A program made the position numbers and the translations under genes. A stretch of DNA of 64,000 bases from Paracoccus fistulariae (GTDB lineage Bacteria > Pseudomonadota > Alphaproteobacteria > Rhodobacterales > Rhodobacteraceae). This document shows, piece after piece, positions 47,843 to 57,270 of the stretch. Location of the stretch: positions 2,292,501 to 2,356,500 of the forward strand of contig NZ_CP067136.1 in assembly GCF_028553785.1 (NCBI RefSeq). Reading direction: 5' to 3'. The notes below the pieces were generated by a model. That model did no database searches, was not told the DNA's origin, and worked only from the letters and a program-made list of their open reading frames with translations. Each line of letters begins with the position of its first letter. Positions within the stretch are counted from its first letter, which is position 1.

Positions 47843-47930
47843 CTATCCACACAAAGCCGAGAGCGTGGGTTGCGCAGACCGCCTTGCCGGGTCAAATTTC
47901 CGGGCAAGATTAAAGGAGCTTGCCCCCCAG

Positions 47931-49358
47931 ATGCGCCGCCCTATCCTGTCCGCAGCTTTCGCCCTGTCCCTGGGCGTGCTGCCCGCGCTGGCCGAGATGC
48001 CCGAAGGCGTCAGCCATTTCACCCTAGAGAATGGGCTGGAGGCCGTGCTGATCGAAGATCACCGCGCCCCCATCGTCGTGCAGATGCTGTGGTACAAGAT
48101 CGGTTCCGCCGATGAAGAGCCGGGCAAGACCGGGCTGGCCCATTATCTGGAACATCTGATGTTCAAGGGCACGGACACCGTCGAGGCGGGCGAATTTTCC
48201 AAAACCGTCACGGCGAATGGCGGCATGGACAATGCCTTCACCTCTTACGACTATACCACCTATTTCCAGCGCATCGCGGCGGACCGCCTGCCGATGATCA
48301 TGGAGATGGAGGCCGATCGCATGGCCAATCTGCAGATCGGCGAGGATGACTGGCAGGCCGAACGTCAGGTGGTGCTGGAAGAGCGTGCCCAGCGGACCGA
48401 CAGCGACCCTTCGGCCCTGTTTGGCGAAGAACGGCAGGCGACGCTGTATTACAACCACCCCTACGGTCGCCCCGTCATCGGCTGGCGCGATGAGATGGAG
48501 GGGCTGACCCGCGAGGATGCGATCGGCTGGTACAATCAGCATTATTCGCCCGATCAGGCGGTCCTGATCATCGCGGGCGATGTGACCCCCGAACGCGCCC
48601 GCGAACTGGCGCAGCGATATTACGGGGCAATCCCCGCCAAGGGCGAGGCCGGACCTCGCATGCGCCCGCAGGAACCCGTGCAGCGATCCCCCCGCCGGAT
48701 GGAAATGCAGGATCCCCGCGTGCCACAGCCGGTGCTGACCCGCAGCTTCATCGCGCCGGAACGCAATGCCGGCGATCAGGATCAGGCCGCCGCGCTGACC
48801 GTTCTGGCCGAATTGCTGGGCGGTTCGATGCAGACCTCTTATCTGGGGCGCGAACTGGCTTTGCCGGGCAAGGCGCTGTGGGTGAATGCGGGCTATGACG
48901 GGCTGGCCGTCGATCCGACGAATTTCTCGATCCTGATGGTGCCCGCCGAGGGCATGGACCGAAACAAGGCCGAGGCAGAGCTGGACAAGGCGCTGGCCGC
49001 CTTTGTCGAAAAGGGCCCGGATGCCCGCGATCTGGAACGGGTCAAGACCCGGATCCGCGCCGCCCGCATCTATGCCCGCGATTCGGCCCATGGCCGCGCC
49101 TATGATTACGGTCAGGGTCTGGCCACCGGCCTGACCATCGAGGATGTGAATGACTGGCCAGATATCCTGTCGCAGGTCACGGCCGAGGATGTGACGGCTG
49201 CGGCGCGCGAATTGCTGAACAGCAAGGCCGTCGTGACCGGCTGGCTGCTGCCCGCCGATCCCGAAACAGCCGAGGCGCAGCCCGTCCGCGCAGAAGAAAT
49301 CGCCCGCCCGCCGGGACGCCCCGACCGCGCCGCCGAAACCAATGAGGTGCAAAAATGA
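47931..49358 (+). CDS. M16 zinc protease, catalytic partner
   Basis: A 475-residue exported M16 (pitrilysin) peptidase with a signal peptide ending LPALAE. The inverted zinc motif HYLEH (about residues 71-75) is intact and the third ligand Glu lies in the following helix. An AAAGGAG RBS precedes the ATG at 47931. It overlaps the second M16 gene by ATGA, and the two likely form a periplasmic heterodimer. The natural substrate is unknown. Confidence 0.92.
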   Translation: MRRPILSAAFALSLGVLPALAEMPEGVSHFTLENGLEAVLIEDHRAPIVVQMLWYKIGSADEEPGKTGLAHYLEHLMFKGTDTVEAGEFSKTVTANGGMDNAFTSYDYTTYFQRIAADRLPMIMEMEADRMANLQIGEDDWQAERQVVLEERAQRTDSDPSALFGEERQATLYYNHPYGRPVIGWRDEMEGLTREDAIGWYNQHYSPDQAVLIIAGDVTPERARELAQRYYGAIPAKGEAGPRMRPQEPVQRSPRRMEMQDPRVPQPVLTRSFIAPERNAGDQDQAAALTVLAELLGGSMQTSYLGRELALPGKALWVNAGYDGLAVDPTNFSILMVPAEGMDRNKAEAELDKALAAFVEKGPDARDLERVKTRIRAARIYARDSAHGRAYDYGQGLATGLTIEDVNDWPDILSQVTAEDVTAAARELLNSKAVVTGWLLPADPETAEAQPVRAEEIARPPGRPDRAAETNEVQK

Positions 49359-50773
49359 TCCGCGCCGCCATCGCCCTGTTCCTTGCCGTTCTGGCGGTTC
49401 CTGCCCATGCGATCGAGATTGAAGAGGTCACCTCACCCGGCGGCATCAAGGCCTGGCTGGTTCGGGATGACTCGATCCCCTTCCTGGCGCTGAATTTCAA
49501 TTTCGAAGGCGGCGCCAGCCTGGATGCGCCCGACAAGCGGGGCGCCATCAACCTGATGACCGCAACGCTTGAGGAAGGCGCGGGCAAGCTGGATGCCACG
49601 GAATTTGCGCAGGCGGTCGAGGATCTGGGGGCAGAGCTGTCCTTTGGCGTCTCGGACGATGCGCTGACGGTCCGCATGCGCTCTCTGACCGAAAACCGCG
49701 ATGCCGCTGCCGATCTGCTGGCCAAGGCGCTGTCGCAGCCGCGCTTCGATAATGATGCGGTCGAACGTGTGCGCGGTCAGGTGATGTCGGTGATCCGCGC
49801 CGAACAGACCGACCCGAACAGCATCGCCATCAAGGAAATGGCGCGTCAGGCCTGGGGCGATCACCCCTATGCGACCTCGATCAACGGGACGGCGGAATCC
49901 GTCAAGCTGCTGACGCGTCAGGATCTGGTCGCGGCAAAGAACCGCGTTCTGGCCCGTGACCGCGTGGTCGTCGGGGCTGCAGGCGACATCACAGCAGAAG
50001 AGCTTGGACCGCTTGTGGACAAGATCCTTGGCGTTCTGCCGCCCACCGGCACCGCCCCCCTGCCCCAGGACGCGCCCTTGCAGCTGACCGGCGGGCTGAC
50101 CGTGATCGACTGGAACAGCCCCCAGACCGTGGTCAGCTTTGCCGGTCCGGGCCTGTCGATCGAGGATCCCGATTACTTCGCCGCCGTCGTGGCCAACCAT
50201 ATCCTGGGCGGCGGCGGCTTCAGCTCGCGCCTGATGGATGAGATCCGCGAAAAGCGCGGGCTCAGCTATGGCGTCTCGACCGCGCTGGCTGCGGGGCTAT
50301 ACGGGCAGACCTGGCAGGGCGGCATGGCCAGCTCGAACGCCTCGGTCGCAGAGGCCATCGGGCTGGTGTGCCGCGAATGGGACCGCATAGCCGCCGATGG
50401 CGTGACGCCGAAGGAACTGGCCGATGCCAAAACCTATATTACCGGCGAATACCCCTTGCGTTTCGATGGCAACAGCAAGATCGCAAGCATATTGGCCGGG
50501 ATGCAGATGATCGGGCTGCCCCGCGATTACATCAACAATCGCGATGCGCTGGTGCAGTCCGTCACGGCCGAGGACGTGCAGCGCGTCGCACAGCGCCTGC
50601 TGCATTCCGACAATCTGCGCTTCGTGCTGGTCGGTCAGCCCGAAGGCGTGACCGATGGCGGCGATATCCCGGTGCCGCAGGATGACGGGGCTGAGGCGCC
50701 GGACAGCGCACCGGCGGCCTCGCCGGATGCCAAGCCCGCGCCGCAGCCGGAAGCCGATCAGCCCGTCAATTGA
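49355..50773 (+). CDS. M16 peptidase-like protein, non-catalytic partner
   Basis: A 472-residue exported M16 protein (signal peptide to AVPAHAIE) lacking the HxxEH motif: the equivalent stretch reads NLMTATLEEGAG. It keeps the substrate-binding R/Y region FSSRLMDEIREKRGLSYGV. This is the usual inactive half of an alphaproteobacterial M16 pair. A Pro/Ala/Asp-rich tail follows residue ~440. Coupled to the active partner upstream by a 4-base overlap. Confidence 0.92.
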   Translation: MIRAAIALFLAVLAVPAHAIEIEEVTSPGGIKAWLVRDDSIPFLALNFNFEGGASLDAPDKRGAINLMTATLEEGAGKLDATEFAQAVEDLGAELSFGVSDDALTVRMRSLTENRDAAADLLAKALSQPRFDNDAVERVRGQVMSVIRAEQTDPNSIAIKEMARQAWGDHPYATSINGTAESVKLLTRQDLVAAKNRVLARDRVVVGAAGDITAEELGPLVDKILGVLPPTGTAPLPQDAPLQLTGGLTVIDWNSPQTVVSFAGPGLSIEDPDYFAAVVANHILGGGGFSSRLMDEIREKRGLSYGVSTALAAGLYGQTWQGGMASSNASVAEAIGLVCREWDRIAADGVTPKELADAKTYITGEYPLRFDGNSKIASILAGMQMIGLPRDYINNRDALVQSVTAEDVQRVAQRLLHSDNLRFVLVGQPEGVTDGGDIPVPQDDGAEAPDSAPAASPDAKPAPQPEADQPVN

Positions 50774-50833
50774 TCGGGACGCCGCAACCCGGTCAGGGAA
50801 TCGCTGGCGAGCGGATGCGGAATTTGCTAGATC

Positions 50834-50859
50834 TGGGGGCATGAACCAGCATGCCCCCA
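50834..50859 (+). promoter_or_regulatory. Hairpin enclosing the mutL start codon
   Basis: A perfect 10-bp inverted repeat TGGGGGCATG / CATGCCCCCA with a 6-base loop. The left arm ends with the ATG at 50841-50843, so folding in mRNA would hide the start codon and any adjoining ribosome site. A second ATG at 50862 lies just after the hairpin. Confidence 0.65.
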
Positions 50860-52679
50860 ATATGCGCCCCGTCATTCGCCAGCTTGATGAGGCCACGGCC
50901 AATCGCATCGCCGCCGGAGAGGTGGTCGAGCGTCCGGCCTCGGCCGTTAAGGAACTGGTTGAAAATGCGCTGGATGCGGGGGCCTCGCGGATCGAGATCG
51001 CCATCGAGGATGGCGGCAAGCGGCTGATCCGGGTGTCGGATGACGGCTGCGGCATGACGCCCGACGATCTGCCACTGGCGCTGTCGCGCCACGCCACCAG
51101 CAAGATCGACGGCAGCGACCTCTTGGCGATCAACAGTTTTGGCTTCCGGGGCGAGGCGCTGCCGTCGCTGGGCGCCGTGGGGCGGTTGCGCATCACCTCA
51201 CGCGCGGATGGGGCAGAGGGGGCCGAGATCACCGTCACCGCAGGCAAGATCGGCCCGACCCGCCCCGCCGCTGCCAATCGCGGCACCGTGGTCGAGTTGC
51301 GGGATCTGTTCTTTGCCACGCCCGCGCGGTTGAAATTCATGCGCAGCGACCGGGCCGAGACGCAGGCCGTGGCCGACACCGTACGCAAGCTGGCCATGGC
51401 CGAACCCTGGGTCGGCTTTGCCCTGACCGCCGACGGGCGCGAGATCTTTCGCGCCGATGCCGAACAGGGTGAGCTGTTCGGCGCCCTGCAGGCCCGGCTG
51501 GCCCGCGTCATGGGCCGCGATTTCATCGACAATACGATTGCGATGGATGCCGAACGCGACGGGCTGACGCTGACGGGCTTTGCCGCCCTGCCCACCTATT
51601 CGCGCGGCGCGGCGGTGGCGCAGCATCTGTATGTGAATGGCCGTCCGGTGCGGGACAAACTGCTGACCGGGGCCTTGCGGGCGGGCTATATGGATGTCCT
51701 GGCCTCGGGGCGGCACCCGGCGGCGGTGCTGTTTCTGACCTGCGATCCGCAACTGGTCGATGTGAACGTCCATCCCGCCAAGGCCGAGGTCCGGTTCCGC
51801 GATCCATCCGCCGCGCGCGGTCTGCTGGTCAGCGCGCTGCGGCACGGGCTGGCCAATGCGGGGCATCGTGCCTCGTCCACCGTGGGCAATGCGACGCTGG
51901 CGGCCTTTCAGCCGGAAACCCCTGCGGCAATGGCGCCGCGCAACTATCAGATGGATTACGCCCGCCCCTCGGCCGGCGCGATCCGATCCTCGATTGCCGC
52001 GCAAAGCCCCGATACCGCGCCCCTGCCCAGCTTTGACGCGGGCTTTGCCGAAACCCCTTCGGCCCGGTTCGAAGAGATCACCCCCGGCCCGACCGATGCC
52101 CCCCTTGGCGCGGCGCGGGCGCAGTTGCATGAAAACTATATCGTCGCCCAAACGCAGGACGGGATGGTGCTGATCGACCAACATGCCGCGCATGAGCGGC
52201 TGGTCTATGAGCGGCTGAAGACGCAGGCCGCGGATAAGGGCATTGCGCGTCAGGCCCTGCTGATCCCCGAAATCGTCGAGCTGTCAGAAGCCGACGCCGC
52301 CCGGATCCTGTCCATCGCGGATGAACTGGCCGATCTGGGGCTGGTGATCGAGCCCTTCGGTGCGGGCGCCATTGCCGTGCAAGAGGCCCCGGCCATGCTG
52401 GACCGGCTGAACGCCGCCGCGCTGATCCGCGATATTCTGGACGATCTGGCGGATCAGGGATCCTCGGACCGATTGCGGGCGCGGATCGATGCGGTGCTGT
52501 CCTCGATGGCCTGCCACGGCTCGGTCCGGTCGGGCCGCCGCATGTCGGCCGAAGAAATGAACGCCCTCTTGCGCGAGATGGAGCGGACGCCGCGATCCGG
52601 CCAATGCAATCACGGCCGCCCGACATGGGTGAAGCTGAAGCTGTCGGATATCGAGCGGCTGTTCGGGCGCAAGGATTAG
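50841..52679 (+). CDS. mutL: DNA mismatch repair protein MutL
   Basis: A GHKL ATPase of 612 residues. ATPase motifs: KELVENALDAGAS, VSDDGCGM and SFGFRGEALPSL. The C-terminal nicking motif DQHAAHERLVYE is present, as are CHGSVRSGRRM and CNHGRP, so this is an endonuclease-type MutL as expected without MutH. The ATG at 50841 falls in a perfect hairpin; the ATG at 50862 (MRPVIRQLDEAT) is an alternative start seven codons later. Last gene of the run that begins at purH. Confidence 0.95.
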   Translation: MNQHAPNMRPVIRQLDEATANRIAAGEVVERPASAVKELVENALDAGASRIEIAIEDGGKRLIRVSDDGCGMTPDDLPLALSRHATSKIDGSDLLAINSFGFRGEALPSLGAVGRLRITSRADGAEGAEITVTAGKIGPTRPAAANRGTVVELRDLFFATPARLKFMRSDRAETQAVADTVRKLAMAEPWVGFALTADGREIFRADAEQGELFGALQARLARVMGRDFIDNTIAMDAERDGLTLTGFAALPTYSRGAAVAQHLYVNGRPVRDKLLTGALRAGYMDVLASGRHPAAVLFLTCDPQLVDVNVHPAKAEVRFRDPSAARGLLVSALRHGLANAGHRASSTVGNATLAAFQPETPAAMAPRNYQMDYARPSAGAIRSSIAAQSPDTAPLPSFDAGFAETPSARFEEITPGPTDAPLGAARAQLHENYIVAQTQDGMVLIDQHAAHERLVYERLKTQAADKGIARQALLIPEIVELSEADAARILSIADELADLGLVIEPFGAGAIAVQEAPAMLDRLNAAALIRDILDDLADQGSSDRLRARIDAVLSSMACHGSVRSGRRMSAEEMNALLREMERTPRSGQCNHGRPTWVKLKLSDIERLFGRKD

Positions 52680-52688
52680 TCGCGGGGA

Positions 52689-53888
52689 TCAATCGGCGGC
52701 AGGTGTGACGCGGATCATCTGGCCGTCGCTTTCATCGGTCAGGATCATGATAGCCCCATCCTGCGCTACGGCCACGTCACGCACCCGCTGTCCCAGATCC
52801 TGCAGATGTCGCGCCTCGGCGGTGACGCGGCCACCCTCGATCTGCAACCGCACGATGGCGCCCGCTTTCAGCCCGGCAATCAGCGCGTCGCCCTGCCAGT
52901 CGGGGAACATCTCGCCTTCGTAAAAGGTCATGCCACCCGGCGCGATCACAGGATCCCAGTAATAGACCGGCTGCTCGGTCCCGTCCAATTGGGTCAGCCC
53001 CTCACCAATCGGACCGCCGCCGTAATCGATGCCATAGGTGACCCGCGGCCAGCCGTAATTCATCCCGGCCTGCGGGCGGTTCAGCTCATCCCCGCCCTTG
53101 GGTCCGTGTTCGATGGTCCACAGCGCGCCATCCGGCCCCATGGCTGCGCCCTGCAGGTTGCGATGGCCCCAGGACCAGATCTCGGGCAGGGCGTCGGGCT
53201 GCCCCGGATCGCCCATCGACGCGCCGGTCATCGGGTCGATCCGCACCACCTTGCCCAAAGCCGCCGTCACATCCTGCGCCAGCACCCGCGCATCGCGGAC
53301 CGAGCGTTCGCCGGTCGTCACGAACAGCCCGCCCTTGCCGTCAAACACCAGGACCGAGCCGTAATGCATGGCCGAATCCCAGGCCGGGTTCTGCTGCCAG
53401 ATGACGCGGGTATCCTGCAGCGTTGTGCCATCCGCTGACAGCACCCCCGTCGCCACCGAGGTCGAGGTCTTGCCGCCCTCTCGCGGCTGCGCGAAGCTGA
53501 TCCAGACGCGGCGGGTCTGGGCAAAATCATCGGCAACCGCCACATCCAGCAGCCCGCCCTGACGGCGCGTGTCCAGTTCGGGCAGACCGCCAATCGGATC
53601 GGACAGCGCACCATCCGCGCCGACATGGCGCAAACGGCCCGGCTTTTCCGTAACCAGCCAGCCGCCATCGGGCAGTTCTGCCATCGCCCACGGGTTTTCC
53701 AGCCCGTCCACCACGACCTGTTGCCGCAGCGGAGTGTCGGGAAGCACCGGCGCGCGGGTCTGCCCCTCGAAAGCCGGGCTTTGTCCGGGCGCATTCGGCG
53801 GGGCGTCGTTGAAATCCTGCGCCCATAGCGTGCCTGCCGCCAGCATGGCGACGGGGGCGATCAGTCCAAGGGGGATGTGGCGGGTCAT
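52689..53888 (-). CDS. Exported PQQ-dependent sugar dehydrogenase
   Basis: A 399-residue beta-propeller of the GSDH/soluble aldose dehydrogenase family with a signal peptide. Motifs include GLENPWAMAELPDGGWLVTEKPG, SWGHRNLQGAAMGPDGALWTIEHGPKGGDELN and INYGWPRVTYG-like NYGWPRVTYGIDY. It oxidises aldoses in the periplasm using PQQ supplied from elsewhere. The RBS GGAAAGG precedes the ATG at 53888. Convergent with mutL, 9 bases apart. Confidence 0.9.
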   Translation of the reverse strand: MTRHIPLGLIAPVAMLAAGTLWAQDFNDAPPNAPGQSPAFEGQTRAPVLPDTPLRQQVVVDGLENPWAMAELPDGGWLVTEKPGRLRHVGADGALSDPIGGLPELDTRRQGGLLDVAVADDFAQTRRVWISFAQPREGGKTSTSVATGVLSADGTTLQDTRVIWQQNPAWDSAMHYGSVLVFDGKGGLFVTTGERSVRDARVLAQDVTAALGKVVRIDPMTGASMGDPGQPDALPEIWSWGHRNLQGAAMGPDGALWTIEHGPKGGDELNRPQAGMNYGWPRVTYGIDYGGGPIGEGLTQLDGTEQPVYYWDPVIAPGGMTFYEGEMFPDWQGDALIAGLKAGAIVRLQIEGGRVTAEARHLQDLGQRVRDVAVAQDGAIMILTDESDGQMIRVTPAAD

Positions 53889-53969
53889 GTCGGGCCTTTC
53901 CAATGCATCGGGTCAATGGGAAATCCCCGACTCAACCGGAAAAGCCGCCTTACGTTCCCGCCCGCGCCA

Positions 53970-55025
53970 TCACAGCTTTGCCAGATGCCTGTCAAAGGTC
54001 GATCTGGCGCCGGCCCAGGGCTGGCTGTCCATATCGCCCAGCTTGCGCAGGCTTGGCAGCAGTTGCGCCGCATAATCGGTCGAGCTTTCGCGCGGCAGCA
54101 TGGAGGGCAGATTGTCGATCGCCATTACATCCAGCGGCGGATTGTCTGCGACGCGCAGCACCGGTTCCTGCCATGTTGTCGTGCGGTCATAGACCTTGAT
54201 CGGGGAAAACTCGCTGTCCGGATCGCAGGCCACATCGCCGATCACCGTCAGCTGGCGCAGCGGATTGACCGCCTCGGCCGGGACAAAGACCGGCACGCCC
54301 GGCTGCGCCAGAATGGCGTTGACGAACAGGTCATGGCTGAGGATCTGCGGGAACGGTCCACCGCTGGCCGTCTCTTCGACATCCCAGCCGGTCACATGCA
54401 CGCCCATCGCCTGCAACAGATCGACCGCGCCCGATCCGACGCGCCCCTTGGCGCCGATCACGATGGCCGAGGGGCGGGGCTGCCCGGTGCCGTCCAGCTG
54501 CGCGCGCAGCTCCTCGGTCAGCAGGCTCTGGCTGGCATAGGCATGGGCCGGGCCGCTGATCTGCCCGCGACGCTGCGCCACCCAGGCCTTCAGCGACAGC
54601 GCCGCACCCACGAAGCCCGCCCAATAGCCAAAGGCGGCGATGCGGCGGCCATCCTGATCCAGCAGATATTCCAGATCCAGCAGCGTGCCGCCGCCCTCGC
54701 GAAAGCGCTGCAATAGCACCTGCCCGTCGGGCTGCCCCTTGAAGGCATGGCCGAACATGATGTGGCGGTGACGCAGTGGCGTGCCGTCCTGTGGCAGCTC
54801 TTTCAGGCCGAAGATGATCGCATCGTCCGGGGCGTCGGGCCAACTGCCCGCAGGGGCGATGGTGGCACCGGCCCTGGCATATTCTTCGGTGGCGATGACG
54901 CGGCTGGTGCTGTCCTCGACCGTGACGGTAAAGCCGTCCGCGATCAGCCTGCCCACACCCTCTGGCGTGATGCCCACCCGGTCCTCATTCGGCCGCGTTT
55001 CCGCCCGCACCCATAGATGTGTCAT
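53970..55025 (-). CDS. Saccharopine dehydrogenase (NAD+, L-lysine-forming)
   Basis: A 351-residue member of the AlaDH/PNT superfamily, LYS1 type. The N-terminal WVRAETRPNEDRVGITPEGVGRLIADG and FGHAFKGQPDGQVLLQRF are typical, with a Rossmann region VIGAKGRVGSGAVDLLQAMG. LYS1 enzymes convert saccharopine to lysine and 2-oxoglutarate or the reverse. No partner saccharopine reductase adjoins, so the direction and pathway are unclear. Transcribed toward the sugar dehydrogenase gene. Confidence 0.86.
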   Translation of the reverse strand: MTHLWVRAETRPNEDRVGITPEGVGRLIADGFTVTVEDSTSRVIATEEYARAGATIAPAGSWPDAPDDAIIFGLKELPQDGTPLRHRHIMFGHAFKGQPDGQVLLQRFREGGGTLLDLEYLLDQDGRRIAAFGYWAGFVGAALSLKAWVAQRRGQISGPAHAYASQSLLTEELRAQLDGTGQPRPSAIVIGAKGRVGSGAVDLLQAMGVHVTGWDVEETASGGPFPQILSHDLFVNAILAQPGVPVFVPAEAVNPLRQLTVIGDVACDPDSEFSPIKVYDRTTTWQEPVLRVADNPPLDVMAIDNLPSMLPRESSTDYAAQLLPSLRKLGDMDSQPWAGARSTFDRHLAKL

Positions 55026-55170
55026 GCCCTCGCCCCCTGCTCTCTCTCATCGCCATCTATAGCCAAGCTGCCCGGCCCTGCCAAGCAGGGCTTAACGCGC
55101 GCAGGCCGGAACCTGATCCGCCTCAACGTGGTTTTGTCTGCAACTTATCAGCCAAAACAGGGGTCACATC

Positions 55171-55950
55171 ATGCAGATCACGCGCCGTTCCGGTCTTAAA
55201 ATGGGCATCGCCGCACTTGGGGCCAGCGCCCTGCCTCGGCTTGTGCTGGCGCAGGATAGCGGGCCTGCCGGTTCCTTTTCCTATCCGGTCGAGGGCGGGC
55301 AGGTGGTATTCCATCCGGTCCAGCACGCCTCGATGGTGGCGGAAACGCCGGGTGGCGTGATCTATGTCGATCCGGTCGGCGGCGCCGAGCCCTATTCCGA
55401 TCTGCCGCAGCCCGCGCTGATCCTGATCACGCATGAGCATGGCGACCATTTCGACCTGCCCACGCTGCAGGCCCTGCCTGCCGTGCGGATCATCACCAAT
55501 CAGTCGGTCTACGACCAGCTTCCGCCCGAGATGCAAGAGCGTGCCACCCCGATGGCCAATGGCGATCAGGTCGAAGCGCTGGAGATGATGATCGAGGCCG
55601 TCCCCGCCCATAACACCACCGAGGACCGGATGCAGTATCACCCGGTCGGCCGCGACAATGGCTATATCCTGACCATCGGCGGCAAGCGTTTCTATATCGC
55701 GGGCGATACCGAACCCACGGATGAGATGAAGGCGATGCAGGATATCGAGGTTGCGTTCCTGCCGATGAACCTGCCCTATACCATGACGGTGCAGCAGGCG
55801 GCCGAGGCGGTTGCCGCCTTCAAGCCGGTCGTGGTCTTTCCCTATCACCACAGGGGCAGCGACATTCAGGAGTTCGCGAAACTGGTCGAGGCCTCGGATG
55901 CGGGCAGCATGGTGATCATCGCCAACTGGTATCCGGGCGGAGAAGGGTAG
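55171..55950 (+). CDS. Exported MBL-fold metallo-hydrolase
   Basis: A 259-residue metallo-beta-lactamase-fold protein of the UlaG-like group. The zinc motif is ITHEHGDHFD. The N-terminus ITRRSGLKMGIAALGASALPRLVLAQ looks like a twin-arginine signal. YIAGDTEPTDEM and FPYHHRGSD give further metal ligands. Substrate unknown. Divergent from the saccharopine dehydrogenase gene. Confidence 0.87.
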   Translation: MQITRRSGLKMGIAALGASALPRLVLAQDSGPAGSFSYPVEGGQVVFHPVQHASMVAETPGGVIYVDPVGGAEPYSDLPQPALILITHEHGDHFDLPTLQALPAVRIITNQSVYDQLPPEMQERATPMANGDQVEALEMMIEAVPAHNTTEDRMQYHPVGRDNGYILTIGGKRFYIAGDTEPTDEMKAMQDIEVAFLPMNLPYTMTVQQAAEAVAAFKPVVVFPYHHRGSDIQEFAKLVEASDAGSMVIIANWYPGGEG

Positions 55951-55977
55951 CGACACCCCCTTGCGCGCTGACCGGCC

Positions 55978-56634
55978 TCAAAACGGGGCCGGTTGGCTGA
56001 AGCTGATCGGTTTGCCGCTTTCGGGATGTTTCAGCCGCAGGTTTTCGGCATGCAGCATCAGCCGCGGATGATCCGCCGCCGCGCCCGAGGCGTAAAGCGG
56101 GTCGCCCAGGATCGGGTGCCCCATCTCGGCCATATGGACCCGCAACTGATGGCTGCGGCCGGTCAGCGGGAACAGGCGGACGCGGGTCTCTGCATCATTG
56201 GCGCGGACCACGCGCCAGTCGGTTCTGGCGGGTTTGCCCTGTTCATGGTCAACCATCTGCCGGGGCCGGTTCGGCCAGTCCACGATCAGCGGCAGATCCA
56301 CCGTCCCGGTCCGGGGCTGCAACCGCCCGGCCAGACGCGCGACATAGGTTTTCCTGACCTTGCGATCCTCGAACTGTTTCGACAGATGGCGCTGCGCATG
56401 CGGGGTCAGGCCAAAGACCATCACGCCCGAGGTATCCTGATCCAGCCTGTGCACCAGCAGGATGGTCGGAAAGGCGCCGCGCAGACGCTCGATCAGGCAA
56501 TCGGCCTTGTCGGGACCGCGTCCGGGCACCGACAGCAGGCCCGCAGGCTTGCCCACCACCAGAATCTCGTGATCGGCATGCAGGATATCGGCCGCCTCGG
56601 GCGGCGGGTCATAGGTAAAGCCCTGCCCGGTCAT
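55978..56634 (-). CDS. RluA-family pseudouridine synthase
   Basis: A 218-residue RNA pseudouridine synthase. The catalytic Asp lies in LLVHRLDQDTSGVMVFG, with LTGRSHQLRVHMAEMGHPILGDPLYA downstream. No S4 domain, as in RluA (23S U746/tRNA U32) rather than RluC/D. The ATG overlaps the LysE-family stop as ATGA; the long upstream in-frame extension is a shadow. A 7-bp stem-loop (55971-55993) overlaps its stop codon. Confidence 0.9.
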   Translation of the reverse strand: MTGQGFTYDPPPEAADILHADHEILVVGKPAGLLSVPGRGPDKADCLIERLRGAFPTILLVHRLDQDTSGVMVFGLTPHAQRHLSKQFEDRKVRKTYVARLAGRLQPRTGTVDLPLIVDWPNRPRQMVDHEQGKPARTDWRVVRANDAETRVRLFPLTGRSHQLRVHMAEMGHPILGDPLYASGAAADHPRLMLHAENLRLKHPESGKPISFSQPAPF

Positions 56635-57257
56635 TTCACCACAAGACGCACGGCCAGACCTGCGAACATGATCGCCGCTACCTTGTTCAGCAGGCCCAGA
56701 CGCTTGCCGATGACCTGCCCGGCCAGACCGCCGGCCACGCCATAGCCGATGGTCACCAGCGTGCCGGTAAAGGCAAAGATCAGCCCAAGGCCCAGAATCT
56801 GCTGCCAGATCGGGCCAAAGGCCGGGCTGGTGAATTGCGGCAGGAAGGCCAGCAGGAACAGGACCGGCTTGGGGTTCAGGATATTGGACAGCGCGCCCCG
56901 CCGGATGATGTTCCAGGGCTTGCGCGCGGCCTGTGCGCTTGGATCGACCGGGCCGGCGGTCCAGCTTTTCCAGGCCAGCCACAGCAGATAGCCCGCGCCG
57001 ATATATTTGATCGCCAGCAAAGCGCCCGGATGGGCCGCGACCACCGCGCCCAGACCGACCGTCGCCAGTGTCAGGTGGAACAGCACCCCCAGCCCGACGC
57101 CGAACCCGGCCAGGGCGCCCGCACGCGGGCCGCTCTGGATGCCGCAGGCGCTGGCAAAGAACACGTCCTGACCGGGCGCGAAATTCAGCGCCAGCCCGCC
57201 AAGGATGAAGGCAATCATCTGTGCCGAGGGAATATTCGCAAGCGTGTCCCAGATCAT
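56631..57257 (-). CDS. LysE-family translocator
   Basis: A 208-residue membrane exporter of the LysE/RhtB family with about six helices. Signatures: FAPGQDVFFASACGIQSGPRAGALAGFGVGLG and NILNPKPVLFLLAFLPQF. It likely exports an amino acid or related molecule. The start at 57257 matches homologues (MIWDTLANIP). Third gene of a four-gene reverse operon. Confidence 0.9.
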   Translation of the reverse strand: MIWDTLANIPSAQMIAFILGGLALNFAPGQDVFFASACGIQSGPRAGALAGFGVGLGVLFHLTLATVGLGAVVAAHPGALLAIKYIGAGYLLWLAWKSWTAGPVDPSAQAARKPWNIIRRGALSNILNPKPVLFLLAFLPQFTSPAFGPIWQQILGLGLIFAFTGTLVTIGYGVAGGLAGQVIGKRLGLLNKVAAIMFAGLAVRLVVK

Positions 57258-57270
57258 GTTCTGAACCCTG

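Noticed and set aside
47844..47852. TATCCACAC, close to a DnaA box
   Set aside because: Single copy with a mismatch and no AT-rich unwinding region or other boxes; no origin here.
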